DNA of 64,000 nt from an uncultured Arachnia sp. (GTDB lineage Bacteria > Actinomycetota > Actinomycetes > Propionibacteriales > Propionibacteriaceae). A program made the translations under genes and the position numbers. Under the pieces are notes generated by a model, which had not been told where the DNA came from, did not search any database, and saw only the letters and a list, made by a program, of their open reading frames with translations. Positions 8,495-16,828 of this stretch are shown here, piece after piece (the first letter of the stretch is position 1; each line of letters starts with the position of its first letter). Location of the stretch: contig CANLSH010000003.1 of assembly GCA_947493705.1 (NCBI GenBank), forward strand, positions 124,001-188,000. Reading direction: 5' to 3'.

Positions 8495-9229
8495 ATGGAA
8501 ATCGTGATTCTGGTGCTGGGTGGGACCGCTGAAGGGCGCGCTGTCGCGCAAGCTCTGGCGGACCGCGGGATGCTGGCGATGTTGTCGCTGGCCGGACGCA
8601 CCAGCCAGCCGTTGACCGCTGGCCCTGTGCGAAGTGGTGGCTTCGGTGGAATCGAGGGGCTGGCCACCTACCTGCGCACGGAGGGCGTCACTTCGGTGGT
8701 GGATGCGACGCATCCCTTCGCTGAGTCCATGTCCCATAACGCCGCGCAGGCCTGTGCACAGGTGGGGGTGCCCCTGGTGCGGTTGACCCGGCCCGGATGG
8801 AGCGAGCACCCGCTGGCCAACAGTTGGCTGTGGGTGGAGGATCATGCGCAGGCCGCTGCCGCAGCCAGTGAATTGATCGGGCCTGTGCTGCTGAGCGTGG
8901 GCAGGCAACACACGCTGGATTACGTGCCCCACCTGGAAGACCGCCATGTGGTGGCCCGCGTTGCGGAACGCCCATCCGGCATGCTGCCGTCCAGGTGGGT
9001 GCTGTTGTTCTCCAGAGGTCCATTCCCGCTGACGGGCGAAAGAGAACTGTTCAGCCAACACGCGATCTCCGTGCTGGTGACCAAGGACTCTGGCGGGGAG
9101 CTCACTGAGGCCAAGCTCCGCGCCGCCGATGAGCGAAATGCTCACGTCGTGATGATTCGGAGGCCCGGGATGCCGGAAGGCCTCACTCAGGTATCCAACG
9201 TCGAGGATGCTCTGGCCCGGGTGGTGTGA
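8495..9229 (+). CDS. cobK: Precorrin-6A/cobalt-precorrin-6A reductase CobK (CbiJ)
   Basis: NAD(P)H-dependent reduction of the macrocycle in corrin ring synthesis. The 244-residue protein has ILVLGGTAEGRAVAQALADR at the N-terminus, VVDATHPFA near residue 70, ERPSGMLPSRW, and the late motif VTKDSGGELTEAKLRAA typical of CobK/CbiJ. It is a single plus-strand gene converging with cobA. No riboswitch precedes it, only the hairpin at 8419-8452. No clear ribosome-binding site is visible close to the ATG. Confidence 0.92.
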   Translation: MEIVILVLGGTAEGRAVAQALADRGMLAMLSLAGRTSQPLTAGPVRSGGFGGIEGLATYLRTEGVTSVVDATHPFAESMSHNAAQACAQVGVPLVRLTRPGWSEHPLANSWLWVEDHAQAAAAASELIGPVLLSVGRQHTLDYVPHLEDRHVVARVAERPSGMLPSRWVLLFSRGPFPLTGERELFSQHAISVLVTKDSGGELTEAKLRAADERNAHVVMIRRPGMPEGLTQVSNVEDALARVV

Positions 9230-9239
9230 ACCACCTTTT
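9220..9239 (+). terminator. Rho-independent terminator of cobK
   Basis: GGTGGT (9220-9225) pairs perfectly with ACCACC (9230-9235), followed by TTTT. The 4-nt loop (9226-9229) carries the cobK stop codon TGA (9227-9229). It separates convergent cobK and cobA. Confidence 0.75.
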
Positions 9240-9243
9240 CCGT

Positions 9244-9990
9244 TCAACCTTGGAGTGCCAACGAGGCGACCTCGCCGATGACAACGATCGCGGGCGGCAC
9301 GAATGAGTGCGCTGCCGCCTGTTGTGCGACTTGCCCAAGGGTGGTGAAGACTGCGCTCTGGGCGGGAAGGGATCCCTCGCTGACGATCATGGCGGGAGTC
9401 TCTGCAGCCATGCCCGATTCCAGTAGCCGGGCCGTGGTCTGCGACAGGTATTTCATGGCCATCAGCAGCACCAGCGTGGTGTTGCTACGGGCGAGTGCAG
9501 ACCAGTCCACTGTGCTGCGCGGATCATCAGGTGGGACATGACCGGACACGACGGTGAAACCCTGCACTAGGGATCGGTGCGTCACAGGCACGCCAGCCAG
9601 TGCCGGGACTGCTACCGCTGAGGACAGTCCAGGAATCACCCGCACTGGAATTCCCACGTCGGTGCAGGCCTGCCACTCCTCTGCGCCACGACCGAAGACG
9701 AAGGAATCTCCACCCTTGAGACGTACGACCTTGCGCCCAGCACGAGCATGCTCGATCAAGAGTTCGTTGATGCGTTCCTGAGGGGTATGAGGGCCATGGG
9801 GCACCTTGCCCACGTTGATGACCTCAGGGCTCTGCTGCAACTCATCCAGGCACGAGACAGGGCCCAGCCTGTCATGGAGAATGACGTCGGCCTGCTGCAG
9901 CGCTCGTAGTCCGGCGACAGTGATGAGCTCGGGATCGCCGGGGCCACCGCCCACGAGAACCACTTCGCCGGGCGTCAGTGTGCGGGACAT
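9244..9990 (-). CDS. cobA: Uroporphyrinogen-III C-methyltransferase (SUMT)
   Basis: SAM-dependent C2/C7 methylation of uroporphyrinogen III to precorrin-2, the entry to cobalamin and siroheme. The 248-residue protein has GGGPGDPELITVAG at about 14-27, RLKGGDSFVFGRG near 90-102 and PVTHRSLVQGFTVVSGH. There is no fused HemD domain. It is the last gene of the cobO-cobB-cobC-cobA operon and overlaps cobC by 16 nt. AAGGAG lies at good spacing before ATG 9990. Confidence 0.95.
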   Translation of the reverse strand: MSRTLTPGEVVLVGGGPGDPELITVAGLRALQQADVILHDRLGPVSCLDELQQSPEVINVGKVPHGPHTPQERINELLIEHARAGRKVVRLKGGDSFVFGRGAEEWQACTDVGIPVRVIPGLSSAVAVPALAGVPVTHRSLVQGFTVVSGHVPPDDPRSTVDWSALARSNTTLVLLMAMKYLSQTTARLLESGMAAETPAMIVSEGSLPAQSAVFTTLGQVAQQAAAHSFVPPAIVVIGEVASLALQG

Positions 9991-11030
9991 CTCTGCTCCT
10001 TGATCTGGGCAAGTTCTTGAACGAGTTGTTGGTGTTGTTCCGGTGTGCGCACGGCCAACCGCAACCAGGTCGGCCCCAAGCCGGGGAAGGTTTCTCCCCG
10101 GCGCACGGCGAACCCCAGTTCAGCAAGAGGTTGCCGCAACGAATTGGTACTGATGGGTGCCGTGTCGAGCAGAACGAAGGGGGCGGCGCCTTCCACTGTG
10201 TTCAGCCCGATACCGTGCAGCCTTTTGACCAAATCCCTGCGGCACTGCGCTGCCTCCCGTGACACAGCAGCCGCCTCCGTGGCGCGCTCAGCACGGCAGC
10301 AGGCGACCATGGCTGCCGCGGCCGGTGTGGAGACGGACCACGGCGGCTGTTGTGCCGCAATGAGGCGAATCAGAGCCGGGTCACCAACCACGTATCCGGC
10401 TCGGATTCCGGCTATTGCCCATGTCTTCGTGAGGGAACGTAGCACCAGTTGGCCCGTCATGTCAGCGGCGATGAGTGACTCCGACTGGTCTGGCACGGCA
10501 TCCATGAAGGCTTCGTCAACCACCAGCACCCCCGCAGACAGCTTCATCAACGTGTCTGCCGTGTGGAGCACAGCAGTCGGGTTCGTGGGATTGCCAACCA
10601 CCACAAGATCGGCTGCCGGCACCAGGTGAGGATCCAGAGTGAACCCGGTCCGGGCGTCGAGGAGATGACGACGGGGCTGTCGTCCAGCTGCGAGTAGAGC
10701 TGCCTCTGGTTCGGTGAATTGCGGATGCACCACCTGGCTGGTGCCCTTGATGGCTCGTGCGATCAGTGTGAAAGCCTCGGCGGCTCCCGCCACTGGGAGC
10801 ACCATCGAGGCATCGACTCGGTGGTGAGCAGCGATGGCCTTCCGAGCAGGCTCCACATCCGGGTAGCTCGCCCAATCGACGTCGTTGGTCAGCGCTTCCA
10901 TCAACCACTGCGGTGTGTGAGGTGGACGTACATTCACGGCGAAATCCACCAAACCGGCAACCACATCACGATCCCCGTGGTGCCACAGGTCTGGTTCAGT
11001 AACTTCGCGGGGTGAGGCAACGTCAATCAT
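9975..11030 (-). CDS. cobC: Threonine-phosphate decarboxylase-type aminotransferase CobC/CobD
   Basis: PLP fold-type I enzyme expected to make (R)-1-aminopropan-2-ol phosphate from L-threonine phosphate for the nucleotide-loop linker. The 351-residue protein has DFAVNVRPPHTP near the start, VVGNPTNPTAVL, VVDEAFMDAVPD and the PLP-lysine block SLTKTWAIAGIRAGY. It resembles the mycobacterial cobC product (Rv2231c type). It overlaps cobB by 8 nt (ATGATTGA). A histidinol-phosphate aminotransferase role is disfavoured by context. Confidence 0.88.
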   Translation of the reverse strand: MIDVASPREVTEPDLWHHGDRDVVAGLVDFAVNVRPPHTPQWLMEALTNDVDWASYPDVEPARKAIAAHHRVDASMVLPVAGAAEAFTLIARAIKGTSQVVHPQFTEPEAALLAAGRQPRRHLLDARTGFTLDPHLVPAADLVVVGNPTNPTAVLHTADTLMKLSAGVLVVDEAFMDAVPDQSESLIAADMTGQLVLRSLTKTWAIAGIRAGYVVGDPALIRLIAAQQPPWSVSTPAAAAMVACCRAERATEAAAVSREAAQCRRDLVKRLHGIGLNTVEGAAPFVLLDTAPISTNSLRQPLAELGFAVRRGETFPGLGPTWLRLAVRTPEQHQQLVQELAQIKEQRCPAH

Positions 11031-12453
11031 GACAATGCACCGCATCGGCGAAGCGTTGAGCCAGCTGGGGATGGCCGGCCCAATGCACGTGCAAATAGGA
11101 AGCGTGCAGGGTAGCGGTGGCGAATCCATCCGGGCGACCATTCAGCACCCAGGCGGCGGTGGCGTCCACGGCAGCATCATCAGCTTCCCCGCGCGCAGCC
11201 CTCACGACACCCCCGTCGTTGGTCTCTTGGTCACCGGCGACGGTGCTTCTGCTGGCGCTCTCAGCCAGCACAGTGCGGTGGAACTCATGTCCGGTGATGG
11301 TTTCGCCGATGCGGCCGATCAGTGTGTCCGCTTCGCTGGTGGCGCTCCGATACCCCATCGTCAAACGTTCACCCATGAAGGCGGTGAGAGGGAGGGCTCC
11401 GACCATCTGATGGCCGTCCACCTGCTGGCAGAGGTACAGCAGGCCGGCGCATTCGGCCACCGTCGGCAGACCTGCGCCCACCCGCTGCCGAATATCAGTC
11501 AGGAGGCTGGTGTTGGCGTCCAGTTCCGTGGCATGCACTTCGGGGAAGCCGCCGCCCAGCCACAACCCTGACACGTTCTCGGGCAGTGCGGCGTCAGCCA
11601 GGGGATCAAAAACGACCGGATCGCAGCCAGCTGCAACGAGCAGTTCATCAGTCTCGGGGTAGCGGAAAGTGAAGGCCCGGCCACCAGCCACTGCGACCCT
11701 GGGACGCTTCGGTGAGGGTGGGCTGACGACGGCGCTCGGGTCCCATGGGGTACCAGCGAGTGGCTCTGCACCGCTGGCGAGGGACATGATGGCATCGAGA
11801 TCCAGGTGCTGTGCGACGGTCTCGCCCATGGCATGGATTCCAGCGTCGTGTCTCTCAGCCGCTGGCACGAGTCCGAGATGCCGTGAGGGGGCCTCGATGG
11901 CGAGTTTTCGTGGCAGCGCCCCCACAACAGGAATGTCGAGCTCCGCAATCGCCTCACGCACCTCGTTCTCATGACGCGTGCTTCCCACCTGATTCAGCAC
12001 AACGCCCGCCACGCTGATGTTGGGATCGAACCGATCCATTCCAGCCACCAGCGCTGCGGCACTGCGTGAGGTGTGCCGGACATCGACCACCAGCAGCAGG
12101 GGGGCCTTCAGCAACCCGGCCACGTGGGCGGTTGATGCGAATCCGCGGCTCCCCAGTTGGCCATCGAACAGACCCATCACGCCTTCGATCACCGCGACAT
12201 CGCAACCGTGTGCCCCATGGGCAAACAGGGGTGGGATCAACTCCTCGCCACACAGCACGGGATCAAGATTTCGGCCGGGACGTCCGGCAGCGAGCGTGTG
12301 GTAGCCGGGATCAATGTAGTCGGGACCCACCTTGAAGGGAGCGACGGCGAGGCCCCGGGAGTGCAGGGCGGCCATCAGCCCAGTGGATACGGTGGTTTTT
12401 CCATGGCCGGAGGCCGGGGCGGCGACGACGAGGCGCGGGATGAGGTTCACCAT
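11023..12453 (-). CDS. cobB: Cobyrinic acid a,c-diamide synthase CobB (CbiA)
   Basis: Glutamine-dependent amidation of the a and c carboxylates of (cobalt-)cobyrinate. The 476-residue protein has the N-terminal P-loop-like GHGKTTVSTGLMAAL (about 17-31), FKVGPDYIDPGYH, EGVMGLFDG, and a C-terminal glutaminase domain with LWLGGGFPE and the nucleophile region VAECAGLLYLCQ. The late LHASYLHVHWAG matches the family end. It overlaps cobO by 7 nt, so expression is probably coupled. Confidence 0.95.
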   Translation of the reverse strand: MVNLIPRLVVAAPASGHGKTTVSTGLMAALHSRGLAVAPFKVGPDYIDPGYHTLAAGRPGRNLDPVLCGEELIPPLFAHGAHGCDVAVIEGVMGLFDGQLGSRGFASTAHVAGLLKAPLLLVVDVRHTSRSAAALVAGMDRFDPNISVAGVVLNQVGSTRHENEVREAIAELDIPVVGALPRKLAIEAPSRHLGLVPAAERHDAGIHAMGETVAQHLDLDAIMSLASGAEPLAGTPWDPSAVVSPPSPKRPRVAVAGGRAFTFRYPETDELLVAAGCDPVVFDPLADAALPENVSGLWLGGGFPEVHATELDANTSLLTDIRQRVGAGLPTVAECAGLLYLCQQVDGHQMVGALPLTAFMGERLTMGYRSATSEADTLIGRIGETITGHEFHRTVLAESASRSTVAGDQETNDGGVVRAARGEADDAAVDATAAWVLNGRPDGFATATLHASYLHVHWAGHPQLAQRFADAVHCHD

Positions 12454-13043
12454 TCGATCCCCACTTGTCCCTTCTGTCCACGGTCGAAGGGGTGCTTCAC
12501 TTTGGTCATCTCGGTGACCATGTCCGCCAGATCCGTGATCTGCTCGGGGCAGCGGCGCCCGGTGATGACCACGTGCTGGGTACCGGGACGCGTGCGCAGA
12601 GCCTCGACCACATCGTCGACGTCAATCCAGCCCCAGGCCATGGGGTAGGTGAACTCGTCGAGCAACCAGAATCTGTGGCGTTCCTCGGCGAGACCGGCGC
12701 GAATGTTCTCCCAACCTGCGCGGGCGCTGGACTCGGCGTCGACGGCGGGTGTGCGGGTCCAGGACCACCCCGTGCCCATGCGTTCCCACGTCACCTCGCC
12801 ACGGCCGTCCAGTCCCGAAAGGGACTCGAAGGCGTCCTGTTCTCCGGTGTGCCAGGTGGCGGACTTGACGAATTGGTACACGCCGATGGGCCAACCCTGT
12901 GCCCAGGCACGCAGGGCCATGCCGCAAGCAGCAGTGGTCTTGCCCTTGCCGTCGCCTGTATTGACAATGAGCACCGGACGCAACCGGCGCTCGCGAGTGG
13001 TCAGTCCGTCGTCGGGAATCATGGGGGGAATGCCGCGGCTCAT
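12447..13043 (-). CDS. cobO: Cob(I)yrinic acid a,c-diamide adenosyltransferase CobO (BtuR type)
   Basis: ATP:corrinoid adenosyltransferase forming the upper Co-C bond. The 198-residue protein has the P-loop NTGDGKGKTTAACGMALRA near 28-46, VYQFVKSATWHTGE, DEFTYPMAWGWID and VVITGRRCPEQI. It is the first gene of a four-gene operon under a cobalamin riboswitch. Its ATG overlaps the stop of an 8-codon open frame (13040-13066) that owns the only good ribosome-binding site, so start selection may depend on coupling. I see no in-frame upstream start with a ribosome-binding site. Confidence 0.94.
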   Translation of the reverse strand: MSRGIPPMIPDDGLTTRERRLRPVLIVNTGDGKGKTTAACGMALRAWAQGWPIGVYQFVKSATWHTGEQDAFESLSGLDGRGEVTWERMGTGWSWTRTPAVDAESSARAGWENIRAGLAEERHRFWLLDEFTYPMAWGWIDVDDVVEALRTRPGTQHVVITGRRCPEQITDLADMVTEMTKVKHPFDRGQKGQVGIEW

Positions 13044-13066
13044 GCTGGTGGCATCGCAGTCGTCAT
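13040..13066 (-). CDS. Putative 8-codon leader peptide coupled to cobO
   Basis: Micro-ORF encoding MTTAMPPA. AGGAG (about 13071-13075) is placed 6 nt before its ATG. Its TGA overlaps the cobO ATG as ATGA. It lies between the cobalamin riboswitch core and cobO. The reading frame and spacing are direct observations; translation and a regulatory role are inference. Confidence 0.4.
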   Translation of the reverse strand: MTTAMPPA

Positions 13067-13079
13067 CGGGTTCTCCTAA

Positions 13080-13270
13080 CAGGTCCACGCCTGCGTGTGA
13101 GGTCAGTGACACCAAGTGGTGCACCGGCTGAGGGAGAAAGGCCTGGCTTGCGACGAGTCGCTCACAGTGGCGGGACCGCTCCGGAGTTGCACCGGTATTC
13201 CATCGCCCTCAACGCCTTCATCTTGGCATTGGGGCCACGGCGATCAGTGATCGGGGCCCGATAACGTTGG
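13080..13270 (-). promoter_or_regulatory. Cobalamin riboswitch controlling cobO-cobB-cobC-cobA
   Basis: On the minus strand, positions 13201-13162 read as the conserved aptamer core: GGAATACCGGTGC, then AACTCCGG, then CCCGCCACTGTGA. A B12-box-like AAGCCAGG follows at about 13149-13126. This matches the Cobalamin riboswitch family, so high adenosylcobalamin is expected to lower expression. Outer boundaries are approximate. The expression platform probably occludes the AGGAG of the leader peptide/cobO. Confidence 0.85.
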
Positions 13271-13297
13271 TCAAGGTGAAACCGCGATGGTGCAAAG

Positions 13298-13918
13298 ATG
13301 TGGATCATGACCGACGATGCCCTGATCGAAGACCCGAACGGCCACGTTTTCGGCTCGGCACCCGGTCTGCCCGATGAGCTCTTTGAGCATGACGGTTTGA
13401 TCACCAAACGACACATCCGCGCCACTGCCATTGCACACCTGCGGCCGCGGTCTGGAGAACTGCTGTGGGATGTGGGCGCTGGCGCCGGATCCGTCGCCAT
13501 CGAGTGGTGCAGGGCCGCAGAGGGAGCCCGAGCCATCGGGATTGAGCGCAACGCAGTCCGTGCGGAGCGTGCCCGTGAGAATGCCGCCAGGCTCACAGCG
13601 CTGGGAGCCATGGAGATTCTCAAGGCCAGGGCTGCCGATGCGCTGGATGAGCTGCCTCAACCGGACGCGGTATTCATCGGTGGCGGCGCCACGATTACCG
13701 TCGTGGAGAGTGCCGTGGAACGGCTGGGTCCTGGTGGACGGTTGGTGGTGCACGGCATCACGATTGAGGCAGAGCTGCTCTGCGTCGAGTCGCATCATCG
13801 ATGGGGTGGACAGCTCAGCCGAATGCAGGTGGAAACGGCCCAACCACTGGGAGCCCTGACAGGATGGCAACCGGCCCGCACCGTCATTCAGTGGGCACAC
13901 CAGAAGGCATCCGGCTGA
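13298..13918 (+). CDS. cbiT: Cobalt-precorrin-6B C15-methyltransferase (decarboxylating) CbiT
   Basis: SAM-dependent C15 methylation with decarboxylation of the C12 acetate. The 206-residue protein shows GLPDELFEHDGLITKRHIRA, the SAM motif LLWDVGAGAGSVAIEW (about 54-69), IGIERN, and DAVFIGGGATITVV. It is a stand-alone CbiT; its CbiE partner is fused elsewhere (19845-22253). ATG 13307 is an alternative start. It is divergent from the cobO riboswitch and overlaps the 3' end of cbiO tail to tail by 35 nt. Confidence 0.93.
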   Translation: MWIMTDDALIEDPNGHVFGSAPGLPDELFEHDGLITKRHIRATAIAHLRPRSGELLWDVGAGAGSVAIEWCRAAEGARAIGIERNAVRAERARENAARLTALGAMEILKARAADALDELPQPDAVFIGGGATITVVESAVERLGPGGRLVVHGITIEAELLCVESHHRWGGQLSRMQVETAQPLGALTGWQPARTVIQWAHQKASG

Positions 13919-14735
13919 TCAGCGCAGCCACATCCGCCACGCTACGCGGGACACCATCGCCTCCGAGCGTGCCGAGGTCAACACTCAGCCGGTTCAACAG
14001 CTCGTACTGCCAGGGTTGACGCAACCGCGCCGATTCCACAAGCTCCGGATCTGAGAGTAGTTCCGGACCTCCCTGACGCACAAGGTGATGTGCGACGATG
14101 GCCACCTCGTCAGCCCACGTCAGGGCCAGATCCACGTCGTGAGTGGCAAGCACGACGGTGGACGACAGCCCTTCCAGGGCGCTCAACAGCTCGACGATTC
14201 CGGCGGGATCCAGGCCAGCGGTGGGCTCATCCAGCAACAACAGTTGCGGGCGCATGGCCACTGCCCCCGCGATGGTGACCCGCTTCTTTTCGCCGTAGCT
14301 GAGCTGGTGCACGGGACGCTCAGCCAGATGGGTGATGCCCAAGAGCTCGAGCGCTTCCTCCACCCTGGCCCGGGCGTCACGCTGGTCCAATCCGAGGTTC
14401 AGTGGTCCGAATGAGACGTCCTGGGTGACATCAGCGGAGAAGAGTTGTTCGTCCGGATTCTGCAGCACCAGTTGGACACACCCACGATGTGCTCGCAGAC
14501 TGCTGCGGTCATGGCGCAGGGGTTTGCCCTCGAAGGTGATCTGCCCACCGACGGGTTTCAGGGCGCCGGACAAGCATGTCAACAGCGTTGTCTTGCCGGA
14601 CCCGTTGGCGCCCAGCAACGCGACGCGCTTGCCCGTCGACACGGCGAAATTCGCACGGTTGAGCACCGGCTCGCCTCCGGGGAAGCTCGCCACCAGATCA
14701 TGTGCTGCCAGAACCGGAGCGGTGACGTTCATCAT
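13884..14735 (-). CDS. cbiO: Cobalt ECF/ABC transporter ATPase CbiO
   Basis: ATP-binding subunit of the CbiMNQO cobalt importer, on the cytoplasmic face. The 283-residue protein has Walker A GANGSGKTT near 41-49, Q-loop LVLQNPDEQLFSADV, signature LSYGEKKRV, Walker B LLLLDEPTAGLDP, and the H-loop ATHD. It is the last gene of the operon; its ATG overlaps the cbiQ stop (ATGA). ATG 14732 is also possible. Confidence 0.95.
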   Translation of the reverse strand: MMNVTAPVLAAHDLVASFPGGEPVLNRANFAVSTGKRVALLGANGSGKTTLLTCLSGALKPVGGQITFEGKPLRHDRSSLRAHRGCVQLVLQNPDEQLFSADVTQDVSFGPLNLGLDQRDARARVEEALELLGITHLAERPVHQLSYGEKKRVTIAGAVAMRPQLLLLDEPTAGLDPAGIVELLSALEGLSSTVVLATHDVDLALTWADEVAIVAHHLVRQGGPELLSDPELVESARLRQPWQYELLNRLSVDLGTLGGDGVPRSVADVAALISRMPSGVPTE

Positions 14736-15544
14736 CCACCCCACAACACGTCGGCCACGCTGGCCGACCAGATTGCTGCGAGGCCCAGGACGCTCAGCAA
14801 CAGGAAGCGCCAGCTGCGGGGACGATTGGGTGCCAACGTCAGCAAGGCATCCTCATACCCTCGACCCTCCAGACCGCTCTGCAATCTCGCAGCACGTTCC
14901 CAGGTGGTGAGCAGCACACTGCCGACCGTGCTGGCGGTGGTTGACCAGCGACGGCGCCAGGTGGCTGCGTCACCGAGGCGAGCGTGCTGGGCCGCTCGAA
15001 TGGCGATGGTGGTGCCGAGCAGCAGGAACAGCAACCGGTAAGTCAGCGACGCAATCTCGATGAGGGGGTCGGGCACCCTGAGGGTTCGCAGCCAACTCAG
15101 CAGATCCACCATTGGAGTGGTGGTGGCCAGTAGGACGAAGGCCAGCGTGCCAGCCAAGCTGTGTGCCCAGAGGGCTCCCGCCGTCGCCACACTGTCTGCG
15201 GTGAAGCGCACTGGACCGAGAGCGAATCCGTGCGTTGACCACCCCAAGTCTCCCCAGGCCATGTCATGGAAGCCGTGCCAGACACTCACCACGGGAAGCG
15301 TTCCGAGGAGGAGGAAGGCGAGCGGGGCAGTCATCACCACCAGTACGAGCATGGGGCGTATACGTGCAGATCCCAACATCAGTACCAATGCCAGCGCGGC
15401 CACCAGGGTGCAGCCGGGCCAGGGATCGCTCAGCAGCGCGGTGAGTACCAGTCCCATGCTGAGCAGAACCTTCTCGCCCACTCGACGGCGCCGCCACGGA
15501 CTGTCCCAGGCGGCGTCGTCGATGACGATGTTGTGGGTGAGCAT
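14732..15544 (-). CDS. cbiQ: Cobalt transporter transmembrane subunit CbiQ
   Basis: 270-residue ECF-type T component with about five or six hydrophobic segments (clusters near 27-45, 47-62, 68-85, 120-140 and 245-262). Cytoplasmic Arg-rich coupling segments are visible: AAQHARLGDAATWRRRW, and GLEGRGYE for contact with the ATPase. It lies between cbiN and cbiO in the cbiMNQO operon, 7 bp after cbiN. Confidence 0.93.
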   Translation of the reverse strand: MLTHNIVIDDAAWDSPWRRRRVGEKVLLSMGLVLTALLSDPWPGCTLVAALALVLMLGSARIRPMLVLVVMTAPLAFLLLGTLPVVSVWHGFHDMAWGDLGWSTHGFALGPVRFTADSVATAGALWAHSLAGTLAFVLLATTTPMVDLLSWLRTLRVPDPLIEIASLTYRLLFLLLGTTIAIRAAQHARLGDAATWRRRWSTTASTVGSVLLTTWERAARLQSGLEGRGYEDALLTLAPNRPRSWRFLLLSVLGLAAIWSASVADVLWGG

Positions 15545-15551
15545 CGCTGAG

Positions 15552-15923
15552 CTACTCAGTAGCTACGGGCTCCGTCGTCGCGCTCTGGTTCTCTCGCCCC
15601 TTGGAACGCCCGTAGAGATTGCCCAGGACGAATCCGAGCACACCAGCTCCCACAGCTGCCTGGAGGGCGAAGAGGCCGGATTCCACCTCGCCACTGTCCG
15701 GCTCGAAGAATGGATCGAACCAGGGCTCGATACCTTGTTCCTCGAGCACCTCGGTGACGACTGAGTCCGTGCCTGCGAAGGCTTCCTCGCCCTCAGCGGC
15801 TTTGGGGGCAAGTGAGAAACTGAGGGCAAAAATGGCTACCAGAACGGCGACGAGGACGGCCACCACCCACCAACTCATTCCATGCTTGCGGTGCGATTGG
15901 TTGGCAGGATTCTGCTCACGCAT
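15552..15923 (-). CDS. cbiN: Cobalt transport accessory protein CbiN
   Basis: 123 residues with two membrane helices (about 17-38 and 84-102) and an exported acidic loop containing [21 protein letters not shown], diagnostic for CbiN. CbiN helps CbiM acquire Co2+. It overlaps cbiM by 8 nt. The N-terminal extension before the first helix is polar ([11 protein letters not shown]). Confidence 0.93.
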   Translation of the reverse strand: MREQNPANQSHRKHGMSWWVVAVLVAVLVAIFALSFSLAPKAAEGEEAFAGTDSVVTEVLEEQGIEPWFDPFFEPDSGEVESGLFALQAAVGAGVLGFVLGNLYGRSKGRENQSATTEPVATE

Positions 15924-16611
15924 GGCTGGCCTCCTGTTTGGGCTTCACTGTGGCGGACTTCATGCCCAGCCTGTCCAGATCAATCGTGACCACCTTGCGC
16001 AGGAACCCGAACAGCAGCACTCCGAGAACACCTTCCGCGATGGCCAGCGGAATCTGGGTGATGGCAAAGATGGACAGGAACTTGGTGATGGCGCCACCGA
16101 AGCCACTCGCAGGATCGGGAAAGGCGATGGCCAGCTGCAGAGAGGTCATGCAGTAGGTGCTCAGGTCAGCGACGGCCATTGCGAGGAAGACGCCCAGCCA
16201 CATCGGGCCGTTGACCTTGCGGACCAGCTTGAACACCGCGTAGCCGCACCAGGGGCCAACGATGGCCATGGCGAACGCATTCGCTCCCAGGGTGGTCAAT
16301 CCGCCATGCGCCAGCAGAAGGGATTGGAAAAGTAGGACCAGGGTGGCGAGAAAGGCCATCACCGGTGGCCCGAACAGGACTGCTCCGGCCCCTGTGCCAG
16401 TCGGGTGGGATGAGCTGCCGGTCACAGACGGTAGTTTGATGGCGGACAGCACGAAGGTGAACGCTCCCGCAGCTGCGAGCAGCAGCTTGTTCTCGGGGGA
16501 CTCCTTCGCCTTCTTGATGACTTCGCGGGCACCGTGGATGACGAACGGCGTCGATGCAGCGAACCACAGTGCGCATTGGACAGGGGGCAGGAACCCCTCA
16601 GCGATGTGCAT
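15916..16611 (-). CDS. cbiM: Cobalt-binding S component CbiM
   Basis: 231-residue membrane substrate-binding subunit. It starts [10 protein letters not shown]; His2 and the N-terminal amine form the metal site in this family. It continues with the conserved [19 protein letters not shown] (about 60-78) and [13 protein letters not shown]. The ATG is set by AGGAG 5 nt upstream. It is the first gene of cbiMNQO, directly downstream of a cobalamin riboswitch whose last hairpin abuts the ribosome-binding site. Confidence 0.96.
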   Translation of the reverse strand: MHIAEGFLPPVQCALWFAASTPFVIHGAREVIKKAKESPENKLLLAAAGAFTFVLSAIKLPSVTGSSSHPTGTGAGAVLFGPPVMAFLATLVLLFQSLLLAHGGLTTLGANAFAMAIVGPWCGYAVFKLVRKVNGPMWLGVFLAMAVADLSTYCMTSLQLAIAFPDPASGFGGAITKFLSIFAITQIPLAIAEGVLGVLLFGFLRKVVTIDLDRLGMKSATVKPKQEASHA

Positions 16612-16624
16612 GGCACTCCTTCTG

Positions 16625-16790
16625 TCGGGATCTCGCGTCCCGATCAACAGGGCAAGGGGTTCAGTTCCTGACTTCCGCTTTGGTGAGCGGCTCACAGTGG
16701 CGCGACCGTCCCGGATGATTCCCGGGTTCCTGAATGAGCCTTGCAATGAACTTGTTCCACCCACTATGACATCTGCCAATGCGGTGGGCA
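16625..16790 (-). promoter_or_regulatory. Cobalamin riboswitch controlling cbiMNQO
   Basis: On the minus strand, the aptamer core spans 16730-16692 and ends GCGCCACTGTGA. A B12-box-like GGAAGTCAGGAACTG lies at about 16675-16661. A hairpin (TCGGGA 16625-16630 with TCCCGA 16638-16643) immediately precedes the cbiM AGGAG, a likely translational expression platform. High cobalamin should shut off cobalt uptake. Confidence 0.88.
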
Positions 16791-16828
16791 GACGCGGGGT
16801 GGAGCAATGGCGTCGCTACGGTGGAGCG

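Noticed and set aside
13044..13124. A longer cobO protein starting upstream of 13043
   Set aside because: The extra residues would be translated from the riboswitch itself, and no in-frame upstream start has a ribosome-binding site.
13884..13918. The cbiT/cbiO tail-to-tail overlap as a sign of a sequence error
   Set aside because: Both C-termini look natural in length and composition, and similar convergent overlaps occur elsewhere in the window (43505-43548).
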